64,000 nucleotides of DNA. Source: Colletotrichum lupini. Lineage: Eukaryota; Ascomycota; Sordariomycetes; Glomerellales; Glomerellaceae. The notes under the pieces were generated by a model, which saw only the letters and a list, made by a program, of their open reading frames with translations, did not search any database and had not been told where the DNA came from. A program made the position numbers and the translations under genes. Below, in pieces: positions 46,973-57,093 of this stretch (positions are counted from its first letter, which is position 1; each line of letters starts with the position of its first letter). The stretch covers positions 6,510,001 to 6,574,000 of the forward strand of contig NC_064672.1 of the NCBI RefSeq assembly GCF_023278565.1, written 5' to 3'.

Positions 46973-48917
46973 GGCGGGTGGCTTGATGGCCACGCGGGCT
47001 CTCGTTGAACAGCGGTCTATAGAAAACGGGTCGTCGTCGATGGTGAGTGGAGGGGGGTTACCGAGTAAACGGACGCAAGGGGGGTCGACGACACCGGCCA
47101 CACCACGTGGGGATGGGGAATCATTTTATCCTGAACATTTTTTGGGGAATGCCAGATGCCTTCGTTGCCGCGGGCTTTGCTTACACAAAATCTAGCAGGA
47201 GAGAAAAAGCAAAAACACGTGCGACAACCCCGTCGTCGTCTATCACGGCCGTGGGTTTCGGGCTCTTGGACCCGTTCGTTTTTCCCGAACCACTGTTGCA
47301 TTCCCAAACTGTCAATCACTTCTGTTTTGACTTGTCATGTTTGACATGTCAATCTGCCCCCATTGCAACTGCTACCTCGGGTAGGGGCCCAGAGAGAGAC
47401 AATAGGTGGAACTGCAACCGAAAGAAGCAACGAAAAGGGGAGCGAGCACCCGGCCAAGTCCCGAGGAGTTGTCGGGTTTGTCAATCTTTGTCAGTTTCGA
47501 GGAGGAACCCCATGAGGGTTGTCCAGACATCTGTGGACTATGGACAGGGTGTGATATCGTAAGGAGGCTAGGAGTATAAATTGTTCCAGTCCTAGTCTCG
47601 TCTTTCTTCTTTCTCCGTCTTGGGCCTACACAAGCCGGCCCGCAGCACGCTACAGACACTAGGAAACATCGTTGCCAACGTCCGATAGACTCGGATTAGG
47701 AAGAATGCTTCCGGCGCACGGCTCTCGTTATGGGGTCTCGCATCCAAACTCGAAAAACCGTTGGAACTGATCCCACGCTAGTCGACTAGTTCGGGGGAGA
47801 TCCCCTCTTCTAGACCCGCCTCTAGCAACTAGGGCCCGCATGCCATGCCCCTTGACGTCCGGGCGCATCCTTGCATGCACAGGGTTGACATCGACAGATC
47901 AACGCCAAAACCACGGCAATTGTGGCCTCTGTACAGCTCCCGGAAGAGAGCTTTTGAAGACGCGGATGGGGGCCACATTGAGTCAACAACCCTGTAACTT
48001 GTACTCAACTTCTTGCGGTGGACCACGATTCCTTCCTGTGCGTCATTATCGTCAAATACTAAGTGGAACATTGACATGAGGGATTGCGTTTCTTTGGGTA
48101 TGAGGGGCAAGTTGAAAACGACAAGAGATATAATACGAAGCTTGCCCCAAGCCCCCGAGTCCTCGACTGCCGAGGTAACATGGAGAAGATGGTTGCAAAA
48201 GGCCTCGGAGACTAAAGCAAACTACTTAGCGAGATGCCTGAACCTCAAAAGAAAAAGAAATGCTGAACAATGCAGAACAACGGCGCAGCACATGCTACTC
48301 CGTACACAAAAGAAGATCCTGCCATATGCATTCTTCAAGCTGCAAGCCTGTAAGGTACCGAGCCCCTCTCGTCATTTTGTCTCCGCTCGATCGAACCGGG
48401 TGTTCACTTGCGCCATAACCTGTTCCGTCATGACCCCCTCAAGTTGCCCCCCCTTCGAACCCCTTTTCACAACTGGAGCAACCCACCGCCAACGTTGGGC
48501 CGTTTGTGGATAACTTCGGAGGACCGCGTAAACCTCTCTAGCGGACCTCAAGGACTCAAGACCTCATGGCAATATCCGACAGACTACCCGGCGCTCATCC
48601 CGCTGTCACGCGTCGTTCATCGCTTTTGGCCGCTGTCATTTCGGGGATATTGCTTGCTGAGGATGTATATTCATGCCTTGATATCTATAGCAGATACGAA
48701 GTAGTACTTTAGAAAGGCCACCTGCCTCTGCTCATCACCTGCTTCTTGTCGTTACTGCCAGGCAGGCTACACATTCCTTTTTAGAGTCCACCTCGATCCA
48801 AGTCTGCACGCATCCCTCGCTCATCTCTGCTCTTATCCTCATCTCGTCAATCTCTGAAAGATCCAAGATCGCATCACTCGTGGTTCTCTGGTTGTCACGT
48901 CACATTCCCATTACACA
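46973..48917. other. Long intergenic region without a supportable gene
   Basis: About 1.9 kb between divergent starts. Frames at 47047-47562 and 48013-48513 show no family features. A TATAAATT element occurs near 47574. The 120 bases before the hydrolase are C/T-rich (CTCATCTCGTCAATCTC), as in fungal promoters. Confidence 0.5.
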
Positions 48918-49727
48918 ATGAAGCCCTCAATTCTTATTGTCCCCGGCGCTTGGCAGCTGCCCTCCGCTTTCCAGCCTTTCGCTACCGAGCTGGCCGGCTC
49001 CGACTTCAACACCTCCATTGTAGCTCTCCCCACCGTCGGCGGTACCACCACGCCCCTGGCATCCCTCTCCGACGATGTTGCCGCCGTGCGCACCGAGCTG
49101 GACAAACTTGTTTCCGATGGCAAGGAGGTCGTCATCTACTCCCACTCCTACGGTGGTGTCGTGGCCAGCAACGCTGTTGAGGGCTACGACGTTGCCACTC
49201 GCTCCGCTGCTGGTGCTTCTGGTGGTGTTGTGAGCATCGTCTACGCCAGTGCTTTCATGCTCCCCAAGGGTTCCAGCTTGCTCGACCTTCTCGGCGGCGA
49301 GCCTCTTCCTTGGATGATTGTCGAGGTATGTAACCCAATACCCCAGTTCCCGTCGGTTACGAAACGGTAATCATACTAACATGCATTATAGGGGGACCGT
49401 GTTGTTGGCAACGCCACTTTGCTCCCCGAGGTCGGCTTCAACGACCTTCCCGCCTCTGAGCAGGAGAAGTGGGCGTCCGAGATGACCTGGACCGCTCTTG
49501 GCGCCTTCACCAACGCCTCGGGCTACGAGCCTTGGAGCAACGGCATCGACTGCGCCTACCTCTATGCCACTCTTGACAACGCACTGCCTCTCAGCTACCA
49601 GCAGGGCATGTCCGCCGTCCTGCCTGCCGGCTCCAAGACGGAGACCGAGCCTAGCGGCCACTGTGCTCACCTTAGCAGGCCGGCAAATGTGACCTCTATT
49701 CTCAGCAGATGGTATCCGGGCAACTAA
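48918..49727 (+). CDS. Alpha/beta hydrolase (AB hydrolase-6 / EstC-like)
   Basis: Two exons, 48918-49325 and 49392-49727, with a 66-nt intron (GTATGT donor, CTAAC branch site, ATAG acceptor), 247 residues. The ATG is in a good context (CACAATGAAG). The fold begins with the typical beta strand and HG-like LIVPGAW oxyanion motif (residues 6-12). The nucleophile elbow is SHSYGG with Ser77 as nucleophile, and the C-terminal SGHCAHLSRP gives the catalytic His (about 226). The cap region between is short. The family includes small esterases, lactonases and epoxide-type hydrolases acting on hydrophobic esters. No signal peptide, so cytosolic. Expression is plausible, since codon usage is strongly C-ending. 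The substrate cannot be inferred. Confidence 0.9.
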
Positions 49728-50690
49728 GTGCCGCGGCGTGTCGGGGTGTGAAACGAAGAGTTTTGTGGTTTCGTGATAGCGGCGTGGCGGCGTGCGGAAA
49801 GCGCAGATCTAAATGAGCCAAGTAATTCGAATAATACCTCCAAAGAATTGATGTAACGCTGTCAAATCCCTTCAGTGGGCCTGTTTTATTTGCGACGCGA
49901 CTTCGACAGCGGGCACAGTGGTGTGTCTACCCCATGGTTGGACGGAGCAACAGTGTCAAAGAGACTTGGCGAACTGGCGAGTCACTAACCTAGCTGGCCA
50001 CGTTGAGGCAAGGGGAATGGCAGCTTTTCTACCATCTGAAGACGTTCTCGATCGTAACGGCCCGAAAATTCTATCGTGCCACCATGAACCGTTCGTGTCC
50101 CCAGATCGTTCGTCAATGAATCGTGGTCCTCTCTCTGTTGGTGGCCATCTCCACATGACGCCTGTCAAACTGTCAGGAGACAGACATCGGAAATAATGGC
50201 TTTCGTCTGGTTTTGGGTGGGAGCCGGGAGAACCAACAAGCCATGCCCATGCTAGGGTGGTGCTGAGAGCAGATTTTCTCGCCTACCAAACACCGAACCC
50301 CACAAGGATCCTTGAAGGTTCGACGGTTGACCTGAAAGGCGGAACCTCTTCGATGAGCGATCGGGTAGCGTGCTGTAGGTGAAGACGCTCCTTAGCCGCC
50401 AACATCTCCAAATAATACGAGTTTCTCTATCCAGATAATCCAGATAGTTGTCACGGGCGTGGAAACAAGTTACTGGCTAATTCAAACTGCCGTAGCGGAA
50501 CAAATGCGTCTACTGGCACTATTGCATGTTAGTTTGTGCTGGGAGTTCCCTGTCTCTTCGAAAACTACTGGACTTGAAAACAGTAGATACATCCATATAA
50601 ATGGAACCGTTTCATCTTTCGAATACCAACGAAGAGCAGTCCCTTTGTCATGAAGCTGCGAAGCGAAAGGTGTGGTACACATAGGCGGGA
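49728..50690. other. Intergenic region between the hydrolase and the hAT-like element
   Basis: About 0.96 kb of ordinary composition. Overlapping short frames without motifs; nothing supportable. Confidence 0.5.
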
Positions 50691-50698
50691 TACGCTTT

Positions 50699-51451
50699 GG
50701 GCGAGGATATCCTGCCAGCAGCTCCCGCTATTCTGCCCCCAGGCTGTGGCTTGACCTCCGCTGCCTCCGAGCCCGGAGCCCAGCTGCCCACCTACCTACT
50801 TACCTACCTACTACACTTACCTCTAACTACCACTTCGTCGACCTCGCCGTCGCTACCGCTACCGCTACCGCCGCCGTTAATTAAAGCTATTCCTAACGTT
50901 AATATACCGGAAGAAGGGAATAATCGCAAAGTTAACGATCTTTTTATTTATTAGCGCCGTTAATTACGATAAATACGGTTATATAAAGTACGACTACCTA
51001 CTTTACGACTAGCGCTTCTTTACCCTACCCGAGGCTAGAGTAGTACTTAACGAGGCTATTTACGAAATAGTAGTTATAATTAAAAGTAATAACGCCTCGT
51101 AGAGTTAACCTACCTAAATAAGCGTTATAAATCCTCGACCTCGTTTATAAACTACCGCTAGCAGGCCGCTACTAGCTTTTTAAGTAAGTTAATTAAGTAG
51201 CTAGGTAATTAGGCTAATTTAATAGAATCGTCGACTTAGGCTAATACGTTAACTTAGGCTAACGCGTCGATTACCGTACTTTTTACTAAAATAATTTAAG
51301 TTAATTAACAGCCTCTAATTAGCCTAACCCACTCGAATGCTAACTACGCAAAGCCTAGCTTACGTATATACCCAAGACCGGCGGTCGTGTGGCGGCCGCA
51401 GCCACACTTGGGGGCAGAATAGCGGGAGCTGCTGGCAGGATATCCTCGCCC
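50699..51451. mobile_element. Non-autonomous hAT-like DNA transposon with RIP-mutated core
   Basis: A 753-bp element with near-perfect terminal inverted repeats of about 50 bp: GGGCGAGGATATCCTGCCAG at the left end (50699 on) and its complement at the right end (to 51451), identical for 43 bases before diverging. It is flanked by an 8-bp target duplication, TACGCTTT, at 50691-50698 and 51452-51459, fitting the hAT superfamily. The repeats are GC-rich and unmutated, while the interior (about 50880-51370) is AT-rich and poor in CA/TG as after RIP. Left of the core are short tandem words (CTACCTAC..., CGCTACCGCTACCG). The interior has no intact frame; a transposase fragment is possible but not recognised. 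Confidence 0.85.
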
Positions 51452-51459
51452 TACGCTTT

Positions 51460-52331
51460 TCTCCACGCCTGGAGGACTACGCTCCTACCTTGTGGTTTTT
51501 TACGTAGCAACCCACCCGCTAACAACATCAGGAAAGGCAATTTCTAGCACTACTGTGTTGATTTTTCTATATGAGAGCCTCAAATTTCTCTGCGTTAGCC
51601 TAAAAGTTGCCAAGCAGCAATTTACTCTTTAGGCTGGGCTGTCATGAATATCTTGGGAGAAGATCTGATGTTTCCATATGGATGGTATCTCGGGAAAGAA
51701 ACCGCGACAGGGGGGATTAAACGAGGTGATATGTAATCATGAATCTGAGGCCGTGGTAACTGATAAGCCAGGTATGTACCGATTGGAGAACACATACTAT
51801 CTCGATCGACTTTTAAAGCAGCCAATCTAGGATGGACAGATAATACCTTCACTGACCTGGCGGTATCAGAAAGAGACTCACCTAGTTGGTGATATAATTA
51901 CCCCATGGAGACATCGTAATGTAGTTCTGTGGAATCATCAGATCTATCGCATAATTTAGAGCGGGCCTACTAGATTGAATTGGAACTGGGAAGCACCAAA
52001 ACTGTAAAGCTGGCATGTTTGTATTGAACACATGATCAGTATAAGACTTGGTCACCTTGAGTCTCCGCCATCAGTGCTTTCAATCTTCTTTTCCACGGGA
52101 TTTCATCTCCAAGAGCAAAAGCCACCCCGAACCTCGCTGCTATTGTACAAATGTGATGTTCGCATATCGCAACTACGCAAGCCTACCATGTCCACCCCAA
52201 CACTGTTCATTGCAATTAGAAAGCTTCTTACATCATCCTGAAGAAATTGGGTCGACTAAACCCGACTGGTTTTGATGCATACCTAGCAAGCCTGAACACC
52301 GTCGACGAGTTTTACTTCGGTTTAATGTTGC
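51460..52331. other. Intergenic region
   Basis: About 0.87 kb between the hAT-like element and the small secreted protein gene. Short frames only; nothing supportable. Confidence 0.5.
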
Positions 52332-52592
52332 TCAACACGCTCCCGTAGACTGAACAGACAAACCCTCGATTGGGCCATTGGTGACGCTGACTTTACAGTC
52401 CCTACCCATGGCGAACTGCACATACGGTCCCTGGGGAATCGAAACACCTCCAGTGTCGCCAGCGCCGACACATCCGCCAGCTTGTCCTCCTCCAGAAGCG
52501 GTGAAGGCAAATCCGCAATTGCCTCTAGCCTGGGGATGAGCTTGGACCGTCGCAGCGCAAAGTGCAGCAAGAGCGAAGATGAAGCGAGCCAT
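52332..52592 (-). CDS. Small secreted protein, Gly-rich with four cysteines
   Basis: A single-exon frame of 86 residues in the context AGATGG. Residues 1-18 are a textbook signal peptide (MARFIFALAALCAATVQA), followed by a possible Kex2-like or dipeptidyl processing stretch HPQAR. The mature part of 63-68 residues has four cysteines (NCGF, GGCVG, RDCKV and the C-terminal AC), enough for two disulfides, and several Gly residues. A TATA-like TATATAG lies near 52791-52797 on the same strand, about 200 bp upstream. I recognise no family; the size and disulfide pattern recall antifungal or killer-like and effector-like small proteins, but that is only a guess. It lies between two transposons. Confidence 0.7.
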   Translation of the reverse strand: MARFIFALAALCAATVQAHPQARGNCGFAFTASGGGQAGGCVGAGDTGGVSIPQGPYVQFAMGRDCKVSVTNGPIEGLSVQSTGAC

Positions 52593-53181
52593 CTATTGTT
52601 CACTAAATTAGCTCTTGACCAGGTGTAGGCGTGACAAGGATGAACTCAAATTGAGGTTATTCGTTCAGAGGTTCAAGGCCTGGGGAGTGTGAAGTGTAAA
52701 CAACGTTTTGCTTGGTAAAAGTGTAAGATAGTAAGGTCACGAGCCGATGGGATGAACTAATGGCAATCAATGGAGTTGACAACTTGTCTATTATATAGAG
52801 TTGACGGGTTCCTATTTCCAAACGCGGGACGGTCTCCAACTACCAGATTCCCGAAATAGCCGTTTAGCTATGGCGAAGTCGTGATCGCTGGCACAGATTG
52901 ATTACCAGCCCCACTACCTTAGCGAGTTACAAATGGATTTCGCAGCGCAATCGTGAAGTGACATGACTAAGTCATAAACTTACATATATTAATAGCATGA
53001 CGATCTACATGACCGAGGGAGCTTGAACCAACCACAAAGAACGATTGCTCTCGCTAAAGTTGCATGACTCTCTTGTGAAACTGCTTCTTCAAGTGCAACC
53101 GTCTGTTGTTTTCTTACCGCTTCTACAGAGAATAGGTAATTTGCAGCGCAAATCCCTTTCTACGGCAACAAGTCTGCCAAG
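52593..53181. other. Upstream region of the small secreted protein gene
   Basis: About 0.59 kb of normal composition up to the TA target site of the Fot1/pogo element. It contains the putative TATA box mentioned above. No coding frame is supported. Confidence 0.5.
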
Positions 53182-53183
53182 TA

Positions 53184-55071
53184 AGTCGACCCACCCACTT
53201 TTGGCCACCCCCCCCCTTTTGGCCACCCCATTTCTCCATCCCAGCCACCGTATTAAGACCCTACCCACGATTTTCAAACTACTATAATAATTATAAAAAT
53301 CGTCTAAATATAATTCTTTTTTATATACTTATTTATTAATATATAATAGTCTTATATACTAAAAATAAAGTTATTCGGGCTCTTGAGGCTATTAAAAGAG
53401 GTTTTTTAGTTAATTAGGCCTCGATTAAGTTCGGAGTTCTAAAGTTAACTCTTCGTAATTATAAAAGAGGCTACTAAACGAGGGTAATAGTATTCGTAAA
53501 TCTCTAGAGGCTTCTTTTATAATAAGAAAACTAACTAGCTTAATAAGTTCGTATTTAATATAATCTAAGCGTTATACTAATTTATAAATAGCTTATAAAA
53601 TTCGCTAAGCGAGTTTTAAGATCCTAGGGGGATATAAATCCTTTTAAAAAGAGATAAATAGACGCTTTTTTAAGGAGGAACTTATTAATTAAGGTCTAGA
53701 GAAGTCGTACTATCGATTCGAGGCGTCTAAATAGGGCTATTACTAATATAATTAAGTTATAGTTTAGATTACTTAATATATTAAAGATTAATAATATTAA
53801 ATAAGCTAATAAGTATAATATAAATAAGACTAATATCCTAGAGGGTAAGGGATTTAATAGCTTAGTTTTAAGTAAAATAGAGATTATAATAATATAAAAA
53901 AAAGAGCTTAGTTCGCGTACTTAGGTATTTATAATCGAGTATATCTTTATTAATAGTCGAGCTATTAAACTATTAATTATATATAAGGGAAAGTCGGTAT
54001 AGTAGTAGTAGTTTCTATTTAAACTTAACCCTTATACTAGTTAGGAGTTCATAGTAATAAATAATAGCTAAACGACTAATAAAACTGCCCTTAAGTAGTT
54101 AAAAATAGTATTCTTATTATAGACTAAGACCCCCCCTCTTAAGGGGCTTAATATATTTAATAAGCCTCGATTATTAGTTCTAAATAGTTATAAGAGTTAT
54201 ATAACGATAGAATTTATATAGGAATACTATAGAAATAACGTTTACTTACTATTTTTATTATTATATACTTCTTATATCCTCTAGCTATTAAATATAACTA
54301 TTTTTAAACTTATTAAGTCTAAGTATAAGAAGGAGCTTAGTAAGGAGGATATAATAGATAATTCTATTATTATTAAAAAGCGGTACTTCTTAAGCTATTA
54401 TTAAAAAGCTCGTTTAGTTAGTTTAACGTCGTTAAATATATAAAGTAAGTAAAAAGTAACTAGACTATATTCCCCTAGTATAGCTAGACTACTTACTAAT
54501 CTAATAGTCCTACTTAACTTAGTTATATTAATTAAAAAGACCGTAAATGCTAAGTAAGTAACTAGTAATACTAAAAAAGCTATTAACTAGGTATTAGCGG
54601 CGTTTATTATTAACTAATTAATATTTAAAAAGGCTAACGAGCTCTGCGATTAGTTAAAGTTATTTATAAAGCTTAGTTTAGATTATAATACTTAATAACT
54701 ATTATTTAAAAAAGTAAAAAAGGTATTTAGTAAGTAAGCTTACTATTTAGTAATATTTTAGTATTATATTCGAGTTCTAAAAGCTAAAATTAACTAATTA
54801 AGGCCGTAAAAAAAGAAGAGTATATTAATAAACTTAAATACTAGGTTCGTAAATATCTAGGATATATAGAGAGTTTAGGAGGACTTTAGTAACTATTTAG
54901 TTAGTCTTAGTCGACTCGTAGGGGTCGAATTACCTAGGGAGAATAATAACTATATTATTATAGTAGTAGAAGATAGTTAATTAATTAAGTGTAGTTAGTG
55001 GCGATGTTTTAATACTATGTTTTGATGGGGTGGCCAAAAGGGGGGGGTGGCCAAAAGGGGGTGGGTCGACT
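53184..55071 (+). mobile_element. Fot1/pogo-type (Tc1/mariner) DNA transposon, RIP-inactivated
   Basis: A 1888-bp element flanked by the TA target duplication (53182-53183 and 55072-55073). The terminal inverted repeats are about 47 bp, start AGTCGACCCACCC and contain the word CTTTTGGCCACCCC twice, separated by a C-run; the left and right copies differ by one or two bases. These GC-rich ends are unmutated. The length and TA duplication are typical of Fot1-like elements. The interior is AT-rich from RIP, and plus-strand translation reveals a decayed pogo transposase, annotated separately. Confidence 0.92.
53350..54990 (+). pseudogene. Decayed pogo/Fot1 transposase
   Basis: Plus-strand reading between stops shows a Psq-type helix-turn-helix at the N-terminus (RALEAIKRGFLVN followed by ASIKFGVLKLTLRN, about 53364-53455). 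Much later come a degenerate DDE block (LLVLNSYKSYIT and LLFLLLYTSYILQLLNI, about 54174-54300), where related transposases have LxxDSHxSH and LPxHTSHxLQPLD. The His, Gln and Asp changes and the many TAA/TAG codons are those expected from C-to-T and G-to-A transitions. Protein length would have been about 540 residues, normal for the family. Not functional. Confidence 0.8.
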
Positions 55072-55073
55072 TA

Positions 55074-55788
55074 AGGAAATGAGAGAAGCCAAGATTAGAA
55101 AGTCGCTACGAAGACGGGTATTGAGGAGAATGCAGTGTCATTCATACCATCGTCAACGAATCGATAATCGTACCCGGGAACGAATATGGTACAGGTAAGT
55201 CCAGAATAAATGAGTCTTACCTTAATTCTTTTGGGTGGTGATGTTTCGATGACTCCTAATGGCACCTGCTGCATTAGTGGCTCATCTCGATGACGCCCGA
55301 CAAAACCCTGAGCTGGAGAGGTTCAGCAACAAGTCCGGCAGCCCAACATTTACTTGTCATCTAGAGCTTAGGAACAAGCACCTTGCACCGACGGTAACTC
55401 TGGTGTGGCTATGTACCTCATCGATTCAGGAATCAGGGCCATGATCCATGAGCACATCAAGACATCAAGGCTGGACTCGGCCGCCGAAAGGGTCAAAGAC
55501 CGCTGGGTGCTATAATCATAAGTCAGCTGCGTCAAAGTCTCAATTGGCCAAGTCCTTGGGTTCTTTCAATTGTAGCCGCTGATTGAGAAAGTCTCGATGT
55601 GCTCACGACGAATCACTGGGCCATAATCACTAGCTCGTACAGTCATCGGTCACTGTGATGGTCGGCGTCCTCTAATGCGGCTGCGCTGCTCAAGTTGCCG
55701 CCGTTGGAGTGGCTATGATCTTGGAAGGGACTATTAACACAATTCCGGCTCAAACGGTCAACATCCTCTGGAGTATCCAATCAATCAT
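55074..55788. other. Intergenic region between the Fot1 element and the tRNA gene
   Basis: About 0.7 kb of ordinary composition; short frames only. Confidence 0.5.
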
Positions 55789-55870
55789 GGCCGGTTGGCC
55801 CAATGGCAAGGCGTCTGACTACGACTCATCAGTTATCAGGAGATTCTGGGTTCGACCCCCAGGCTGGTCA
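55789..55870 (+). tRNA. tRNA-Arg(ACG) with a 10-nt intron
   Basis: Full cloverleaf. The acceptor GGCCGGT pairs with GCTGGTC (two G-U), with discriminator A at 55870. The D-arm GCC/GGC contains the A-box GGCCCAATGGC, as in yeast tRNA-Arg(ACG). The anticodon stem TCTGA/TCAGG encloses loop C-T-ACG-A, with the anticodon at 55821-55823. A 10-nt intron CTCATCAGTT (55825-55834) follows position 37, the canonical site. The T-arm is CTGGG TTCGACC CCCAG (B-box GGTTCGACCCC). A TTTTT run at 55874-55878 is the Pol III terminator. The sequence is not RIP-mutated. Confidence 0.93.
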
Positions 55871-55902
55871 ATATTTTTGATTTCCGATGCGGTATTTCCG
55901 TC

Positions 55903-55928
55903 TTTTTTTTTTTTTTTTTTTTTTTTTT
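55903..55928 (+). repeat. Poly-T tract of 26 nt
   Basis: An uninterrupted run of about 26 T (exact length may be affected by sequencing), 32 nt after the tRNA-Arg end. It may serve as a backup Pol III terminator, or be the A-tail trace of a retroposed sequence on the minus strand, although no retroposon body is recognised to its left apart from the tRNA. Confidence 0.6.
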
Positions 55929-57093
55929 GCGCTTGTGGACGGGGGCGGCGGGCCCGGCAAAATGGGTCCTTTTCGGGGCAGATTGTTGAGGTTCTGGCCG
56001 GGATTGGCTGGTAGTTTTTGGAGTAGTCCGTACATCGGCCCGGTGCGGAGGCGGGGGTTACGGGGACACGTTCATACGGTCGGTAGGGAACGTGGGGGTT
56101 CCGTTCGACTTGCAAGGGCGACCGGAAACGTCCCGGCCTACCTTGTCTTATACATTCGTGCAAACAGGCCCCGAGCCGAGAGAGTATCTGTCGGATGTAA
56201 TCTGGCTCCTGTGTAATGCTAATCAATCGATGCTGGAGTTGCCATGGGTTGCCTAAGGTAGAATCCAACCAGATAAGCATCTCCTACATATGATGCCCAC
56301 TTACGCAATAATTTGACCTTTTCTAAATACTAATCAGATAGTGGGATGTTGCGATAATACCATTGGTTGATACGTGCAATTCGTTCCCAGATACGGCAAG
56401 CCTTTCCACGGCCGATGGTTTAGGCCCCTTGGAACTCTAAAAAACAAAGCCGGCAGTCAATTCGGAAGACGTACGTACTGCTTCTTCAACCACCCGAGAC
56501 GGTGAAACTCACGGAGCACTCTGCGATGTCTGCATCACCTCGGCAGTTGAAGCTTGCCTCGTGTACCAATTACCCCTCCCACCGGCGCGGTCTTCGGATA
56601 GCTCTTGTTTACCGTAGGCTGTGGCCTATGCCGCCTAACTATGCCCCGGACCCCCGGTCAAAGTTGCAATCGCACTTCTTATCCCAAAGTTTAATAAACA
56701 CCGTTTTCTCCGACGAGCCTGACCGTACCGCAGCAAATTCTTCAACTGGTACCGATAGTCGGGTACGTCAAGACCAAGGTGTCGCTTTGGTCGGAAAGTT
56801 CCATAATCTTTTCGGTCACCTTTTGTACGAGGTAAGGTATGGTGGCCTTGGGAGGGAAGATACGAGAGGAGGAAGGTGGAAAGCTGCTGCGAGTCATGGA
56901 GCTATGCTTGCTGTGATGGCAAGTTTCCACATGTCATCGGAGGGGTCGGAACTGTTCCGGCAGCGCTGCGAACGCTATTATAAAGAAGCTCAGAATGAAG
57001 CTCTACAATCACACTGAAGCCGGAGGGTGGTTGCTAGATCCCAAACGCCAATACCAAGAGTAAATAGTCATCATCACAACAAGCCTCCCCAAC
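55929..57093. other. Intergenic region upstream of the reductase gene
   Basis: About 1.2 kb. A frame at 56502-57017 shows no motifs and probably lies in the promoter. A TATTATAAAG element at about 56976-56985 lies about 110 bp upstream of the reductase start and is a candidate TATA box. Confidence 0.5.

Noticed and set aside
47047..48513. Frames of 166-171 codons between the SAT4-type and hydrolase genes
   Set aside because: No motifs, basic and Arg-rich translations typical of random GC-containing DNA.
38318..49727. Secondary-metabolite gene cluster
   Set aside because: Dioxygenase, two MFS transporters and a hydrolase are suggestive, but there is no backbone synthase or pathway regulator, and gene spacing and orientation look ordinary.
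56502..57017. 171-codon frame upstream of the reductase
   Set aside because: It ends 77 bp before the reductase start, lacks motifs, and covers the probable promoter with a TATA-like site.
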